Assembly (NCBI GenBank): GCA_902496265.1
Contig: CABVAD010000044.1
Location: 1-8,353 of the forward strand
Direction of reading: 5' to 3'
From: an uncultured Oscillospiraceae bacterium
Lineage (GTDB): Bacteria > Bacillota > Clostridia > Oscillospirales > Acutalibacteraceae
DNA length: 8,353 nt
Position numbers and translations under genes: made by a program. Below, in pieces: positions 1 to 6,377 of the stretch (its first letter is position 1; each line of letters starts with the position of its first letter). The notes below the pieces were generated by a model. The model saw only the letters and a program-made list of their open reading frames with translations. It had not been told where the DNA came from and made no database searches.

Positions 1-17
1 ATTTTTTAGGGGGAGTG

Positions 18-26
18 TGTTACAAT
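18..26 (+). promoter_or_regulatory. Possible extended -10 promoter element for the deacetylase gene
   Basis: The bases TGTTACAAT match an extended -10 element (TG, one base, then TACAAT, five of six to TATAAT). The matching -35 box would fall at or before the window edge, so it cannot be examined. Transcription would start near position 33, which would leave the TTG at 31 outside the message and favour the TTG start at 79. This is inferred from one motif only. Confidence 0.35.
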
Positions 27-64
27 AGAGTTGCGGATTTTTTCAGGCAGGAATAATAAAAGCG

Positions 65-70
65 AAAGGA
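65..70 (+). promoter_or_regulatory. Ribosome binding site that decides the deacetylase start
   Basis: AAAGGA lies eight bases before the in-frame TTG at 79, which is good Shine-Dalgarno spacing. The competing TTG at 31 has only a G-rich run at 8-15, about 15 bases upstream and too far for typical initiation. The frame contains no ATG before the membrane segment, so a TTG start is needed. Confidence 0.5.
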
Positions 71-78
71 TAATAAAA

Positions 79-1077
79 TTGAAATTCTTTAAATCGGCTA
101 CAAACATCATCCTCACCTGCGTTATTTTTGTTCTGGTCGGCGCGCTTGTTTGTTCCCTTGTCGTTATCAAAAAGAAGGACAGCTACATAGACTCTGTAAA
201 GACTCAGATTTCGGAAAACGCAGACAAAATCGCAAACACCGAGGCTATAATTTCCGAATACGAAAAGCAGCTTGCCGAAAAGGACAAAGCAAACACCGAC
301 ATCGCTTCGCAGTTAGAGGCGGCTCAGAAAGAAAAAAAGAAGCTTGAGGATGAAAACGCGGCGCTTAAGAAAAAAATCGAAACCTTAAGCGCGCAAAAAG
401 CGGATCAGTCTGCGGCGGCGTCGCCGCAGGCAACCGTGCCGAGCGGCAACAAGGTTTGCTACCTCACCTTTGACGACGGTCCGTCTAAAAACACCCCAAA
501 AATTCTTGATATACTAAAAAAATATAATGCAAAGGCAACCTTTTTTGTTATAAACTCCTCCGATATAGGATATGTTAAGAGGATTCACGACGAAGGTCAC
601 ACGGTGGGGCTTCACACCGCATCCCACAATTACGCGCAGATATATTCAAGCGTAGACGCCTATTTTAAGGATTTACAGCAGATTTCCGACAAGGTTGAAA
701 GCATTATAGGCATAAAATCTACGGTAATGAGATTCCCCGGCGGCAGCAGCAATCAGGTAAGTGCGAAACACTGTAAGGGTATTATGACCAAGCTTGTCAC
801 CCTTGTTCCGCAAAAGGGCTATTCTTATTTCGACTGGAACGTTTCCTCGGGCGACGCGGACTCCAACACGCCCAGCTACACCTACATAAGAAATAATGTT
901 TTAAACGCCGCTAAGAACAAGAACTCGGTTTGCGTTCTGATGCACGACGCGGCGGCTAAAACCACCACGGTTCAGGCTCTGCCCGAAATAATAGAGGGGC
1001 TTACCAAAATGGGCTATCGCTTTGAGGCGTTAACCCCCGAGACCTACGGTTATCACCACCGGAATCTTAACAACTGA
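79..1077 (+). CDS. Membrane-anchored polysaccharide deacetylase (NodB/CE4 family) with coiled-coil stalk
   Basis: This is a predicted metal-dependent deacetylase that removes acetyl groups from an N-acetylated sugar polymer outside the cell, most likely peptidoglycan or another surface glycan. From the TTG at 79 it has 332 residues; the frame is open back to a TTG at 31 (348 residues, the numbering used here). Residues 26-46 are one hydrophobic helix followed by KKK, which fits a type II signal anchor. About 51-125 is a charged, Lys/Glu/Ala-rich coiled coil, then an Ala/Gln/Pro/Ser linker, then the NodB domain from about 142. All CE4 motifs are visible: TFDDGPS at 146-152, metal-binding HTASH at 195-199, RFPGG at 234-238, DWN at 268-270 and LMHD at 303-306. 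The catalytic domain looks intact. The substrate (GlcNAc or MurNAc in peptidoglycan, or an exopolysaccharide) cannot be told from sequence. The gene stands alone and converges on the glycogen cluster. Confidence 0.9.
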   Translation: MKFFKSATNIILTCVIFVLVGALVCSLVVIKKKDSYIDSVKTQISENADKIANTEAIISEYEKQLAEKDKANTDIASQLEAAQKEKKKLEDENAALKKKIETLSAQKADQSAAASPQATVPSGNKVCYLTFDDGPSKNTPKILDILKKYNAKATFFVINSSDIGYVKRIHDEGHTVGLHTASHNYAQIYSSVDAYFKDLQQISDKVESIIGIKSTVMRFPGGSSNQVSAKHCKGIMTKLVTLVPQKGYSYFDWNVSSGDADSNTPSYTYIRNNVLNAAKNKNSVCVLMHDAAAKTTTVQALPEIIEGLTKMGYRFEALTPETYGYHHRNLNN

Positions 1078-1090
1078 TTTTCGGTACAAG

Positions 1091-1135
1091 AGACGGCGGA
1101 AATGCAGATTAAATGCATTTCCGCCGTTTATTTTA
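1091..1135 (+). terminator. Strong intrinsic terminator after the deacetylase gene, in a convergent gap
   Basis: A perfect 14-bp stem (ACGGCGGAAATGCA at 1093-1106 with its complement at 1114-1127) encloses a seven-base loop. One G-T and one A-T pair can extend it outward to 1091/1129. The stem is followed on the + strand by TTATTTTA, which makes it a good rho-independent terminator for the deacetylase. Read on the - strand the same hairpin lies just past the yfcE stop codon, but the following bases (CTCTTGTACC) are poor in T, so it is weaker in that direction. The + strand T tract overlaps the yfcE stop codon at 1133-1135. Confidence 0.88.
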
Positions 1136-1678
1136 TACCGTAAACCGATTGTAAATTTCACCGTTTTGGAGGTCTTTCCAGTAAAACACGCCGTTTTCGC
1201 TTGTCATATAGCTGTGCGGGCTGTCCTCCTTAGGTATTGAAACCGAGCCGCAGTTCATATAGATATAATCCGTATGCTCAATGCATTTAGGGACGTGGGT
1301 ATGACCGTTTAAGAGTATATCGCCCTTACACAGAGGCGGAAGCTTACCTTCGTTGTAGATATGCCCGTGTGTAGCGTAAATGATACGCGAACCCACAGGA
1401 ATCACCGCGTAATCGGCAAGGACGGGGAAATCTAAGACCATCTGGTCAACCTCGGTATCGCAGTTGCCGCGCACGCAGAAAATTTTATTTTTAAGGGGAT
1501 TTAACAGCCCTATAACAGCTTTAGGAGCGTACTCGGGCGGCAGGTCGTTGCGCGGACCGTGATACAGAATATCACCGAGCAATAAAAGTCTGTCCGCCTT
1601 TTCCCTTTCAAAAGCGTCAATTAGCATTCGGCAGTAATACGCCGAGCCGTGAATATCCGACGCAATCAGTAATTTCAT
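1133..1678 (-). CDS. yfcE: YfcE-family metallophosphodiesterase
   Basis: This is a small cytosolic calcineurin-like metallophosphoesterase of the YfcE type. E. coli YfcE cleaves artificial phosphodiesters with Mn2+; its physiological substrate is not settled. In ATG-start numbering (181 residues) the metal-binding motifs run in order: DIHG at 8-11, GD at 35-36 within GDILYHGPRN, GNCD at 71-74, HGH at 104-106 and GHTH at 125-128. GNCDTEVDQM and NCGSVSIPK also match YfcE closely as I remember it, and the length is near its 184 residues. I chose the ATG at 1678 because AGGTG lies six bases upstream and the protein then begins MKLLIASDIHG as in E. coli. A GTG at 1687, directly abutting the uppP stop, would add three residues but lacks its own binding site. 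It is the last gene of the cluster and is probably translationally coupled to uppP. Confidence 0.9.
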   Translation of the reverse strand: MKLLIASDIHGSAYYCRMLIDAFEREKADRLLLLGDILYHGPRNDLPPEYAPKAVIGLLNPLKNKIFCVRGNCDTEVDQMVLDFPVLADYAVIPVGSRIIYATHGHIYNEGKLPPLCKGDILLNGHTHVPKCIEHTDYIYMNCGSVSIPKEDSPHSYMTSENGVFYWKDLQNGEIYNRFTV

Positions 1679-1684
1679 TTTGGA

Positions 1685-1689
1685 CACCT
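1685..1689 (-). promoter_or_regulatory. yfcE ribosome binding site overlapping the uppP stop codon
   Basis: On the - strand the sequence reads TAGGTGTCCAAAATG. TAG is the uppP stop, AGGTG is a Shine-Dalgarno match that begins inside that stop, and ATG follows after six bases. The arrangement suggests that ribosomes finishing uppP help start yfcE. Confidence 0.6.
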
Positions 1690-2536
1690 ACGCAATAATA
1701 AGGAAGTAAGCCAGCACAACTACGCCGAGAACAATTCTGTACCAGCCAAAGGCGGTGAAATCGTGCTTTCTTATATAGCTCATAAGGAATTTGATTACCA
1801 GCACCGAAACGATAAAGGCGGTAAGCATACCGACAAGCAGTACCGCAAGCTCGGCAGAGGTGAAATCAAGCCCGAATTTTAAAAGCTTGATGAAGCTCGC
1901 GCCGAACATAACGGGAACAGCAAGGTAAAAGCTGAACTCCGCCGCCGCGACGCGGGAAACTCCGATTATTATAGCGCCCAATATGGTAGATCCGCTTCGC
2001 GAGGTGCCGGGTATCAGCGAGAGCGCCTGAAACAGACCTATTATAAGCGCGGTTTTATAGGAAATATCCGAAATGCTGTTGTATTTGGGTTTAATTCCGC
2101 GGTTGCGCCGCTCCACTGCAATAAACAGCACGCCGTAAATTATAAGCGCGGCGGAGACCACGATATAATTATGAAAATATTTTTCAAATACATCGTCAAG
2201 CGGTATTCCGACAATGGCCGCGGGCAGCATTGCGACAATAACCTTGAGCCACATATCCATTATGTCCTTCTTGATTATTCCGCCGCCCTTTGTTATGTAG
2301 TTATAGCCCTTGGTTTTATTGAGCGTAAAGGGCCACAGCTTTTTCCAAAAGATTACCACAACCGCCAAAATTGCGCCGAGCTGAATTACCACATTGAACA
2401 TTTCCTTAAACTCTTCGCCCATACCGAGTTTAATAAACTCGTCGGCTAAGATAAGGTGTCCCGTACTGCTTATGGGCAGCCATTCGGTAATTCCCTCGAT
2501 AATACCCAATATTACTGATTTTATAATTTCTAACAT
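1688..2536 (-). CDS. uppP: Undecaprenyl-diphosphatase (UppP/BacA family)
   Basis: This integral membrane phosphatase converts undecaprenyl diphosphate to undecaprenyl phosphate, recycling the lipid carrier for peptidoglycan and other wall polymers. Overproduction of family members gives bacitracin resistance. At 282 residues it has the usual family length. The first active-site motif spans 14-28 (EGITEWLPISSTGHL), with E14, E18 and H27 corresponding to E17, E21 and H30 of the E. coli protein. The second is PGTSRSG at 176-182, with R180 as the expected catalytic arginine. Long hydrophobic segments fill the rest, for example about 48-66, 97-112, 125-142, 161-174, 199-216, 228-250 and 266-281. 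The ATG is preceded by GGGGGA five bases upstream. The gene follows glgA after a 34-base gap that holds a hairpin. It has no known role in glycogen synthesis, so the link to the glg genes is probably one of gene order or shared transcription. Confidence 0.96.
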   Translation of the reverse strand: MLEIIKSVILGIIEGITEWLPISSTGHLILADEFIKLGMGEEFKEMFNVVIQLGAILAVVVIFWKKLWPFTLNKTKGYNYITKGGGIIKKDIMDMWLKVIVAMLPAAIVGIPLDDVFEKYFHNYIVVSAALIIYGVLFIAVERRNRGIKPKYNSISDISYKTALIIGLFQALSLIPGTSRSGSTILGAIIIGVSRVAAAEFSFYLAVPVMFGASFIKLLKFGLDFTSAELAVLLVGMLTAFIVSVLVIKFLMSYIRKHDFTAFGWYRIVLGVVVLAYFLIIA

Positions 2537-2558
2537 AATATTCCCCCAAAGACGCTAA

Positions 2559-2588
2559 GAAATTGCCGGCTCAATTGCCGGCAATTTC
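2559..2588 (-). promoter_or_regulatory. Hairpin at the glgA-uppP junction (possible attenuator or mRNA processing/stability element)
   Basis: An 11-bp perfect stem (GAAATTGCCGG at 2559-2569 with its complement at 2578-2588) has an eight-base loop. It covers the last five codons and the stop of glgA. Within it, AATTGCCGGC occurs twice as a direct repeat with a 12-base period (2561-2570 and 2573-2582), and 2573-2586 is itself a perfect 14-base palindrome, so alternative folds are possible. No T run follows on the - strand (TTAGCGTCTTTGG), so a full intrinsic terminator is unlikely. Partial termination, or protection of the upstream glg message from 3' decay, is possible. Confidence 0.45.
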
Positions 2589-3992
2589 CTTATATAATTT
2601 GATATACGCGTTAGCCGAGGTGCCCCAGCTGTTGTCGCAGTTCATTGCGCGCTTTCTTAAAATATCCCATCCGTCCTTATCGCTAAAGCCGGCGATTGCA
2701 CGCCATACAGCGTTTTCCATTTCGTGGGCGTTGTAGTTCTTAAAGGTGAAGCCGTTGCCCTCGCCGTCTCCGCTGTCGGAAATGGTGTCGTTAAGACCGC
2801 CTGTTTCCCTTACAATCGGAATTGTTCCGTAACGGAGCGCCACCATTTGGGCCAGTCCGCAGGGCTCGCTTTGGCTCGGCATTAAGAAAATATCCGCTCC
2901 CGCGTAAATTCTGTGCGCAAGCTGAGGATTAAAGCCGAGCTTAAGACCCACCTTGTCAAGGTACTTCTGCGCCATATCGTGGAAAAAGGTTTCAAACTCC
3001 CATTCGCCCGAGCCGAGAACTGCAAATTGCAGGTCAGCGCGCAGCAGCTCTTCAAAAACACGCTTTACAAGGTCAAGCCCCTTGTGCTTTACAAGGCGGG
3101 TTACTATTCCGATAACAGGCACGTCCGCAAGCACGGGCAGACCCATTTCCTTTTGCAGCATTTTCTTATTATACGCCTTATCCTTCAAATCGTCAACACC
3201 GAAATTTTTATAGATAAGCGGGTCGGTTTCGGGATTATAAACCTCGTAATCTATACCGTTTACGATTCCCGTAAGCTTAAAGGTGAAATTTTTAAGAATA
3301 TTGTCAAGCCCGTGAGAATAGTAGGGCTGTAAAATTTCGTTCGCGTAGGTCGGGGAGACGGTTGTTATCTTATCCGCGCACTGAATAGCGCCCTTCATAA
3401 AGTTTACACAGCCGTCATACTCGATAATGCTTTGGCTTTCATACGGAATCCCCAGCACATCTCCGTTAAGCTCGAGCCCGTATTTACCCTGATACTGAAT
3501 ATTGTGAATGGTAAATACCGTCTTGATATCACGGTAGGTGTCGCTGCCGCGGTACATAGTGTTAAGGTAAACGGGCACAAGAGCGGTCTGCCAGTCGTTA
3601 CAGTGAATAATATCGGGCGTAAAGCCGATATGCGGAATTATATCCAGCACCGCACGTGAGAAAAAGGCAAAGCGCTCCGCGTCATCATAATAGCCGTAAA
3701 GTCCGTCGCGTCCGAAATAATACTGATTGTCAATAAAATAGTAAATCATTCCGTCAAGGTGGGCTTCAAATATTCCGCAGTACTGACGTCTCCAGGCAAC
3801 CGATACGGTGATGCTTGTTATAAAGGTCATTTTTTCCCGCATTTCGGCGCTTACGGAATTATAAAGCGGCAAAACAACCCTGCAGCCTATAAACCTTCGG
3901 CGAAGAGCTTTCGGCAAAGCGCCCGCAACGTCCGCAAGCCCTCCCGACATTGCAAAGGGTAAAACCTCACTCGAGGCAAACAATACTTTCAT
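2571..3992 (-). CDS. glgA: Glycogen synthase (ADP-glucose-dependent, GT5 family)
   Basis: This retaining GT-B glycosyltransferase adds glucose from ADP-glucose to the non-reducing ends of alpha-1,4-glucan. It is cytosolic. At 473 residues it nearly equals the 477 of E. coli GlgA. The N-terminal starch-synthase domain begins with MKVLFASSEVLPF and has SGGLADVAGALPKAL at 16-30; the acceptor-side region includes HCNDWQ at 130-135. The C-terminal glycosyltransferase domain has TRL (R299), HKG (K304), SEPCGL with E376, and ETGGLNDT, matching R300, K305 and E377 of E. coli. Position 15, where E. coli has the ADP-glucose-binding lysine of KTGGL, is methionine here. The other key residues and the full length argue that the protein works. 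The ATG at 3992 has AAAGGA nine bases upstream, immediately after the glgD stop, with a 15-base gap between the genes. The glgA stop lies within the hairpin before uppP. Confidence 0.96.
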   Translation of the reverse strand: MKVLFASSEVLPFAMSGGLADVAGALPKALRRRFIGCRVVLPLYNSVSAEMREKMTFITSITVSVAWRRQYCGIFEAHLDGMIYYFIDNQYYFGRDGLYGYYDDAERFAFFSRAVLDIIPHIGFTPDIIHCNDWQTALVPVYLNTMYRGSDTYRDIKTVFTIHNIQYQGKYGLELNGDVLGIPYESQSIIEYDGCVNFMKGAIQCADKITTVSPTYANEILQPYYSHGLDNILKNFTFKLTGIVNGIDYEVYNPETDPLIYKNFGVDDLKDKAYNKKMLQKEMGLPVLADVPVIGIVTRLVKHKGLDLVKRVFEELLRADLQFAVLGSGEWEFETFFHDMAQKYLDKVGLKLGFNPQLAHRIYAGADIFLMPSQSEPCGLAQMVALRYGTIPIVRETGGLNDTISDSGDGEGNGFTFKNYNAHEMENAVWRAIAGFSDKDGWDILRKRAMNCDNSWGTSANAYIKLYKEIAGN

Positions 3993-4007
3993 TCTGTTGT
4001 TTCCTTT

Positions 4008-5126
4008 CTAAAGAATCTGATTTTTCTTAACGAACACGCATTTTTCAGGCGTTCCCTTTAAGACCATATTATCCCCTATAACGGCGTTTTTATCGGCGAT
4101 TACATTATTTATATCGGCAGCCGCTCCAACAGCGGTTTCCTGCATTAATATGCAGTTTTCAACCACAGCGTCCTTTTCGACCGTAACACCGCGGAAAAGT
4201 ATGCTGTTTTTAACCGTGCCGTTTATAACACAGCCGTCGGCGATAATGCTGTTTTTAACGTTCGACTTTGTGCCGTAGCGGGTAGGCATGTCGTCGCGGG
4301 TTTTGGTAAATATCGGACGTCCCGTTCCGAAAAGCTGACGGCGCACCTTTGTATCAAGCAGTGCCATACTCGCATTGTAATACGCATCGGTTCCGTCAAA
4401 TATGGCGACAAACTCCTTATGCTCAAAGCCGTATATTTTAAGCTTATCGGTCATTTCGGCAAGCACGTCCCGCGTAAAGCTTATTTGTCCCTCTGAATAC
4501 GCGTCCTTAACAAGCTTCATTAAAAGCTCGCGTGATATAACCGCGACGCCCGCGTAATAATCGGTATTCTCGTCCGTTTCGGTTTCAAAATTAATGCTTT
4601 CGATTTTCTTTGCTTTATTTATTTCAAAAAGCATTAAATCCGCGTTGTTAACAGGCGGCTTGCCCTTGTGATACACGATAGTCACATCGGCGTTTTTCTC
4701 AATGTGGCTTTTAATCGCCGCGCTTAAATCGATATTAGCAATGGTATCCGCGTTGCAAAGCACTATATACTCCGCGTTACAGCGGTCGATATAATCAATC
4801 GCGCCGTGCAGAGCGTCAACCGTGCCGTTATAACGCTTTGTGCCGCTTGTAAGGTAGGGGGGCAGCAGATAAAGTCCGCCATTTTTACGGTCGAGATCCC
4901 AGTACACGCCGTTGCCGACATGATCCATAAGCGAGCGGTAATTTTCCTTTGTGATTATTCCCACGCTTGAAACACCCGCGTTTACGAGGTTTGAAAGAGA
5001 AAAATCGATAAGGCGGTATCTCGCTCCGAAGGGTACGGACGCCATTGACCGTTTGGAAGTAAGCCTTTTTAATAAAGTATCGTTGATGTTAGCAAATACA
5101 ATTCCCGCAACCGCTGACGTTCTCAT
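4008..5126 (-). CDS. glgD: GlgD, non-catalytic subunit of glucose-1-phosphate adenylyltransferase
   Basis: GlgD is the GlgC-like partner subunit found in Firmicutes. In studied cases it forms a hetero-oligomer with GlgC and modifies its activity, with little or no activity alone. This 372-residue protein keeps the fold: an N-terminal nucleotidyltransferase domain with PFGARYRLIDFSLSN at 32-46 and WDLDRKNGGLYLLPPY at 76-91, then a C-terminal left-handed beta-helix from about 288. It has lost the catalytic signatures. The glycine-rich nucleotide loop AGGQGSRL of GlgC is replaced by a sequence around FANINDTLLKRL (11-22), KPA by SMA at 27-29, the GDH region by NADT, and the glucose-1-phosphate motif FEEKP by an unrelated stretch near 180. 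The start is firm: an ATGA overlap with the glgC stop and AGGAGG seven bases upstream. The coupling suggests balanced synthesis of the two subunits. Confidence 0.95.
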   Translation of the reverse strand: MRTSAVAGIVFANINDTLLKRLTSKRSMASVPFGARYRLIDFSLSNLVNAGVSSVGIITKENYRSLMDHVGNGVYWDLDRKNGGLYLLPPYLTSGTKRYNGTVDALHGAIDYIDRCNAEYIVLCNADTIANIDLSAAIKSHIEKNADVTIVYHKGKPPVNNADLMLFEINKAKKIESINFETETDENTDYYAGVAVISRELLMKLVKDAYSEGQISFTRDVLAEMTDKLKIYGFEHKEFVAIFDGTDAYYNASMALLDTKVRRQLFGTGRPIFTKTRDDMPTRYGTKSNVKNSIIADGCVINGTVKNSILFRGVTVEKDAVVENCILMQETAVGAAADINNVIADKNAVIGDNMVLKGTPEKCVFVKKNQIL

Positions 5127-6337
5127 ATTTTCTCCTCCTCACCGACATTTTCGGTTATCATTTTTTTAGGTCCTACAACCGCCTTTTTTCCTACCGTCAG
5201 GTTATCTCCTATAACGGTAATTCCCCAGTTGCTCGTATCCGATTCCGCAGGGTCTGTGCCTATTTCGGCGTTTTCGCCTATCACAGTATTTTCGGCGATT
5301 ATGGAGTAGCGCACCTTTGCGCCCTTTTTAATCACAGCTCCCGGCATAACCAGCGAGTATTCAACCGAAGCTCCCTTTTCAACCGTTACATTTTCAAAAA
5401 GTATTGAGTAGTCGAGCTTGCCCTCAACCTCACAGCCGTCGGTTATAAGGGAATTTTCAACCTCGGCATCCTTAGAAATATACTGCGGCGGCATACCGGT
5501 TGTACGCGAATAAATGCGCCAGTTCTGGTCGGCGAGATTAAGGTCGATTTTAGGATTTAAAAGGTCAAGATTTGCCTCCCACAGCGAGTCAACCGTTCCA
5601 ACGTCCTTCCAGTAATCGCCGAAACGGTAGACTCTCATAAGCTCGCCCGCATTCAGCATTGCGGGGATAACGTCCTTGCCGAAATCATTTGAAGAATCAG
5701 GGTTAGCCTCGTCCTCGGTCAGATACTTTTTAAGCTTCTGCCAGCTGAAAACATAAATTCCCATTGACGCCAAGTTGCTCTTAGGGTGGGCGGGCTTCTC
5801 CTCAAACTCGTAAATCGTGCCGTCCTCCCTTGTGTTCATTATACCGAAGCGGGAGGCCTCCTCCATAGTAACCTCCATTACGGCAATAGTGCAGGCAGCA
5901 CCGCTTTTGGTATGCTCGTTTATCATTTTGGAATAATCCATTTTATATATATGATCGCCCGAAAGCACCAAAACATACTCGGGATTATACCTTGAGATGA
6001 ACTCTAAGTTCTGATAAATGGCGTTAGCCGTACCCTTGTACCAGTTTCCGCCCTTCTGCCCCTGATAAGGCGGAAGAATATGTACCCCTCCGTTCGAGCG
6101 GTCGAGGTCCCAGGGCTTGCCCGAGCCGACATAATCGTTAAGCTCAAGCGGCTTGTACTGTGTAAGAATCCCTACCGTATCAATGCCCGAATTTGCACAG
6201 TTTGACAGCGGAAAATCGATTATACGGTATTTCCCTCCGTAGGGAACGGCGGGCTTGGCTATTTTGCTGGTCAGTACTCCGAGTCTGCTTCCCTGCCCTC
6301 CTGCAAGAAGCATGGCAACACATTTTTTGCTGTTCAT
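5123..6337 (-). CDS. glgC: Glucose-1-phosphate adenylyltransferase, catalytic subunit
   Basis: GlgC makes ADP-glucose and diphosphate from ATP and glucose-1-phosphate, the committed step of bacterial glycogen synthesis. The 404-residue protein has an intact nucleotidyltransferase domain: AGGQGSRL at 12-19, KPAVPYGGKYRIIDFPLSN at 28-46, WDLDRSNGGVHILPPY at 76-91, GDHIYKMD at 127-134 with the metal-binding D128, the glucose-1-phosphate motif FEEKP at 178-182, and DVGT at 245-248. Hexapeptide-type beta-helix repeats follow from about 288 to 390 and end the protein, as usual for the family. It is the catalytic partner of the adjacent GlgD, which lacks most of these motifs. The ATG is preceded by GGGAG seven bases upstream, and a 40-base AT-rich spacer without a hairpin separates it from glgB. 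Enzymes of this class are usually controlled allosterically, but the effector cannot be read from sequence. Confidence 0.97.
   Translation of the reverse strand: MNSKKCVAMLLAGGQGSRLGVLTSKIAKPAVPYGGKYRIIDFPLSNCANSGIDTVGILTQYKPLELNDYVGSGKPWDLDRSNGGVHILPPYQGQKGGNWYKGTANAIYQNLEFISRYNPEYVLVLSGDHIYKMDYSKMINEHTKSGAACTIAVMEVTMEEASRFGIMNTREDGTIYEFEEKPAHPKSNLASMGIYVFSWQKLKKYLTEDEANPDSSNDFGKDVIPAMLNAGELMRVYRFGDYWKDVGTVDSLWEANLDLLNPKIDLNLADQNWRIYSRTTGMPPQYISKDAEVENSLITDGCEVEGKLDYSILFENVTVEKGASVEYSLVMPGAVIKKGAKVRYSIIAENTVIGENAEIGTDPAESDTSNWGITVIGDNLTVGKKAVVGPKKMITENVGEEEKI
5134..5139 (-). promoter_or_regulatory. Strong glgD ribosome binding site inside the glgC 3' end
   Basis: The - strand reads AGGAGG followed by AGAAAAT and then ATG, a consensus Shine-Dalgarno with seven-base spacing. 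It lies inside the last codons of glgC, encoding part of the GluGluGluLysIle tail, and fixes the glgD start at 5126 in an ATGA overlap. Confidence 0.7.
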
Positions 6338-6377
6338 ATTAACACTCCCGACATTTTATTTTTCTAACTTTTTTATA

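Noticed and set aside
361..430. Compositional shift and GCG/CGG-rich stretch in the deacetylase linker
   Set aside because: It corresponds to the Ala/Gln/Ser/Pro linker between the coiled coil and the NodB domain, a normal low-complexity spacer rather than an insertion.
2913..3332. A 139-codon + strand open frame opposite glgA, and others at 3432-3659 and 3759-3962
   Set aside because: These are antisense to an intact glycogen synthase, have no family resemblance, and the composition is what complementing that gene would give.
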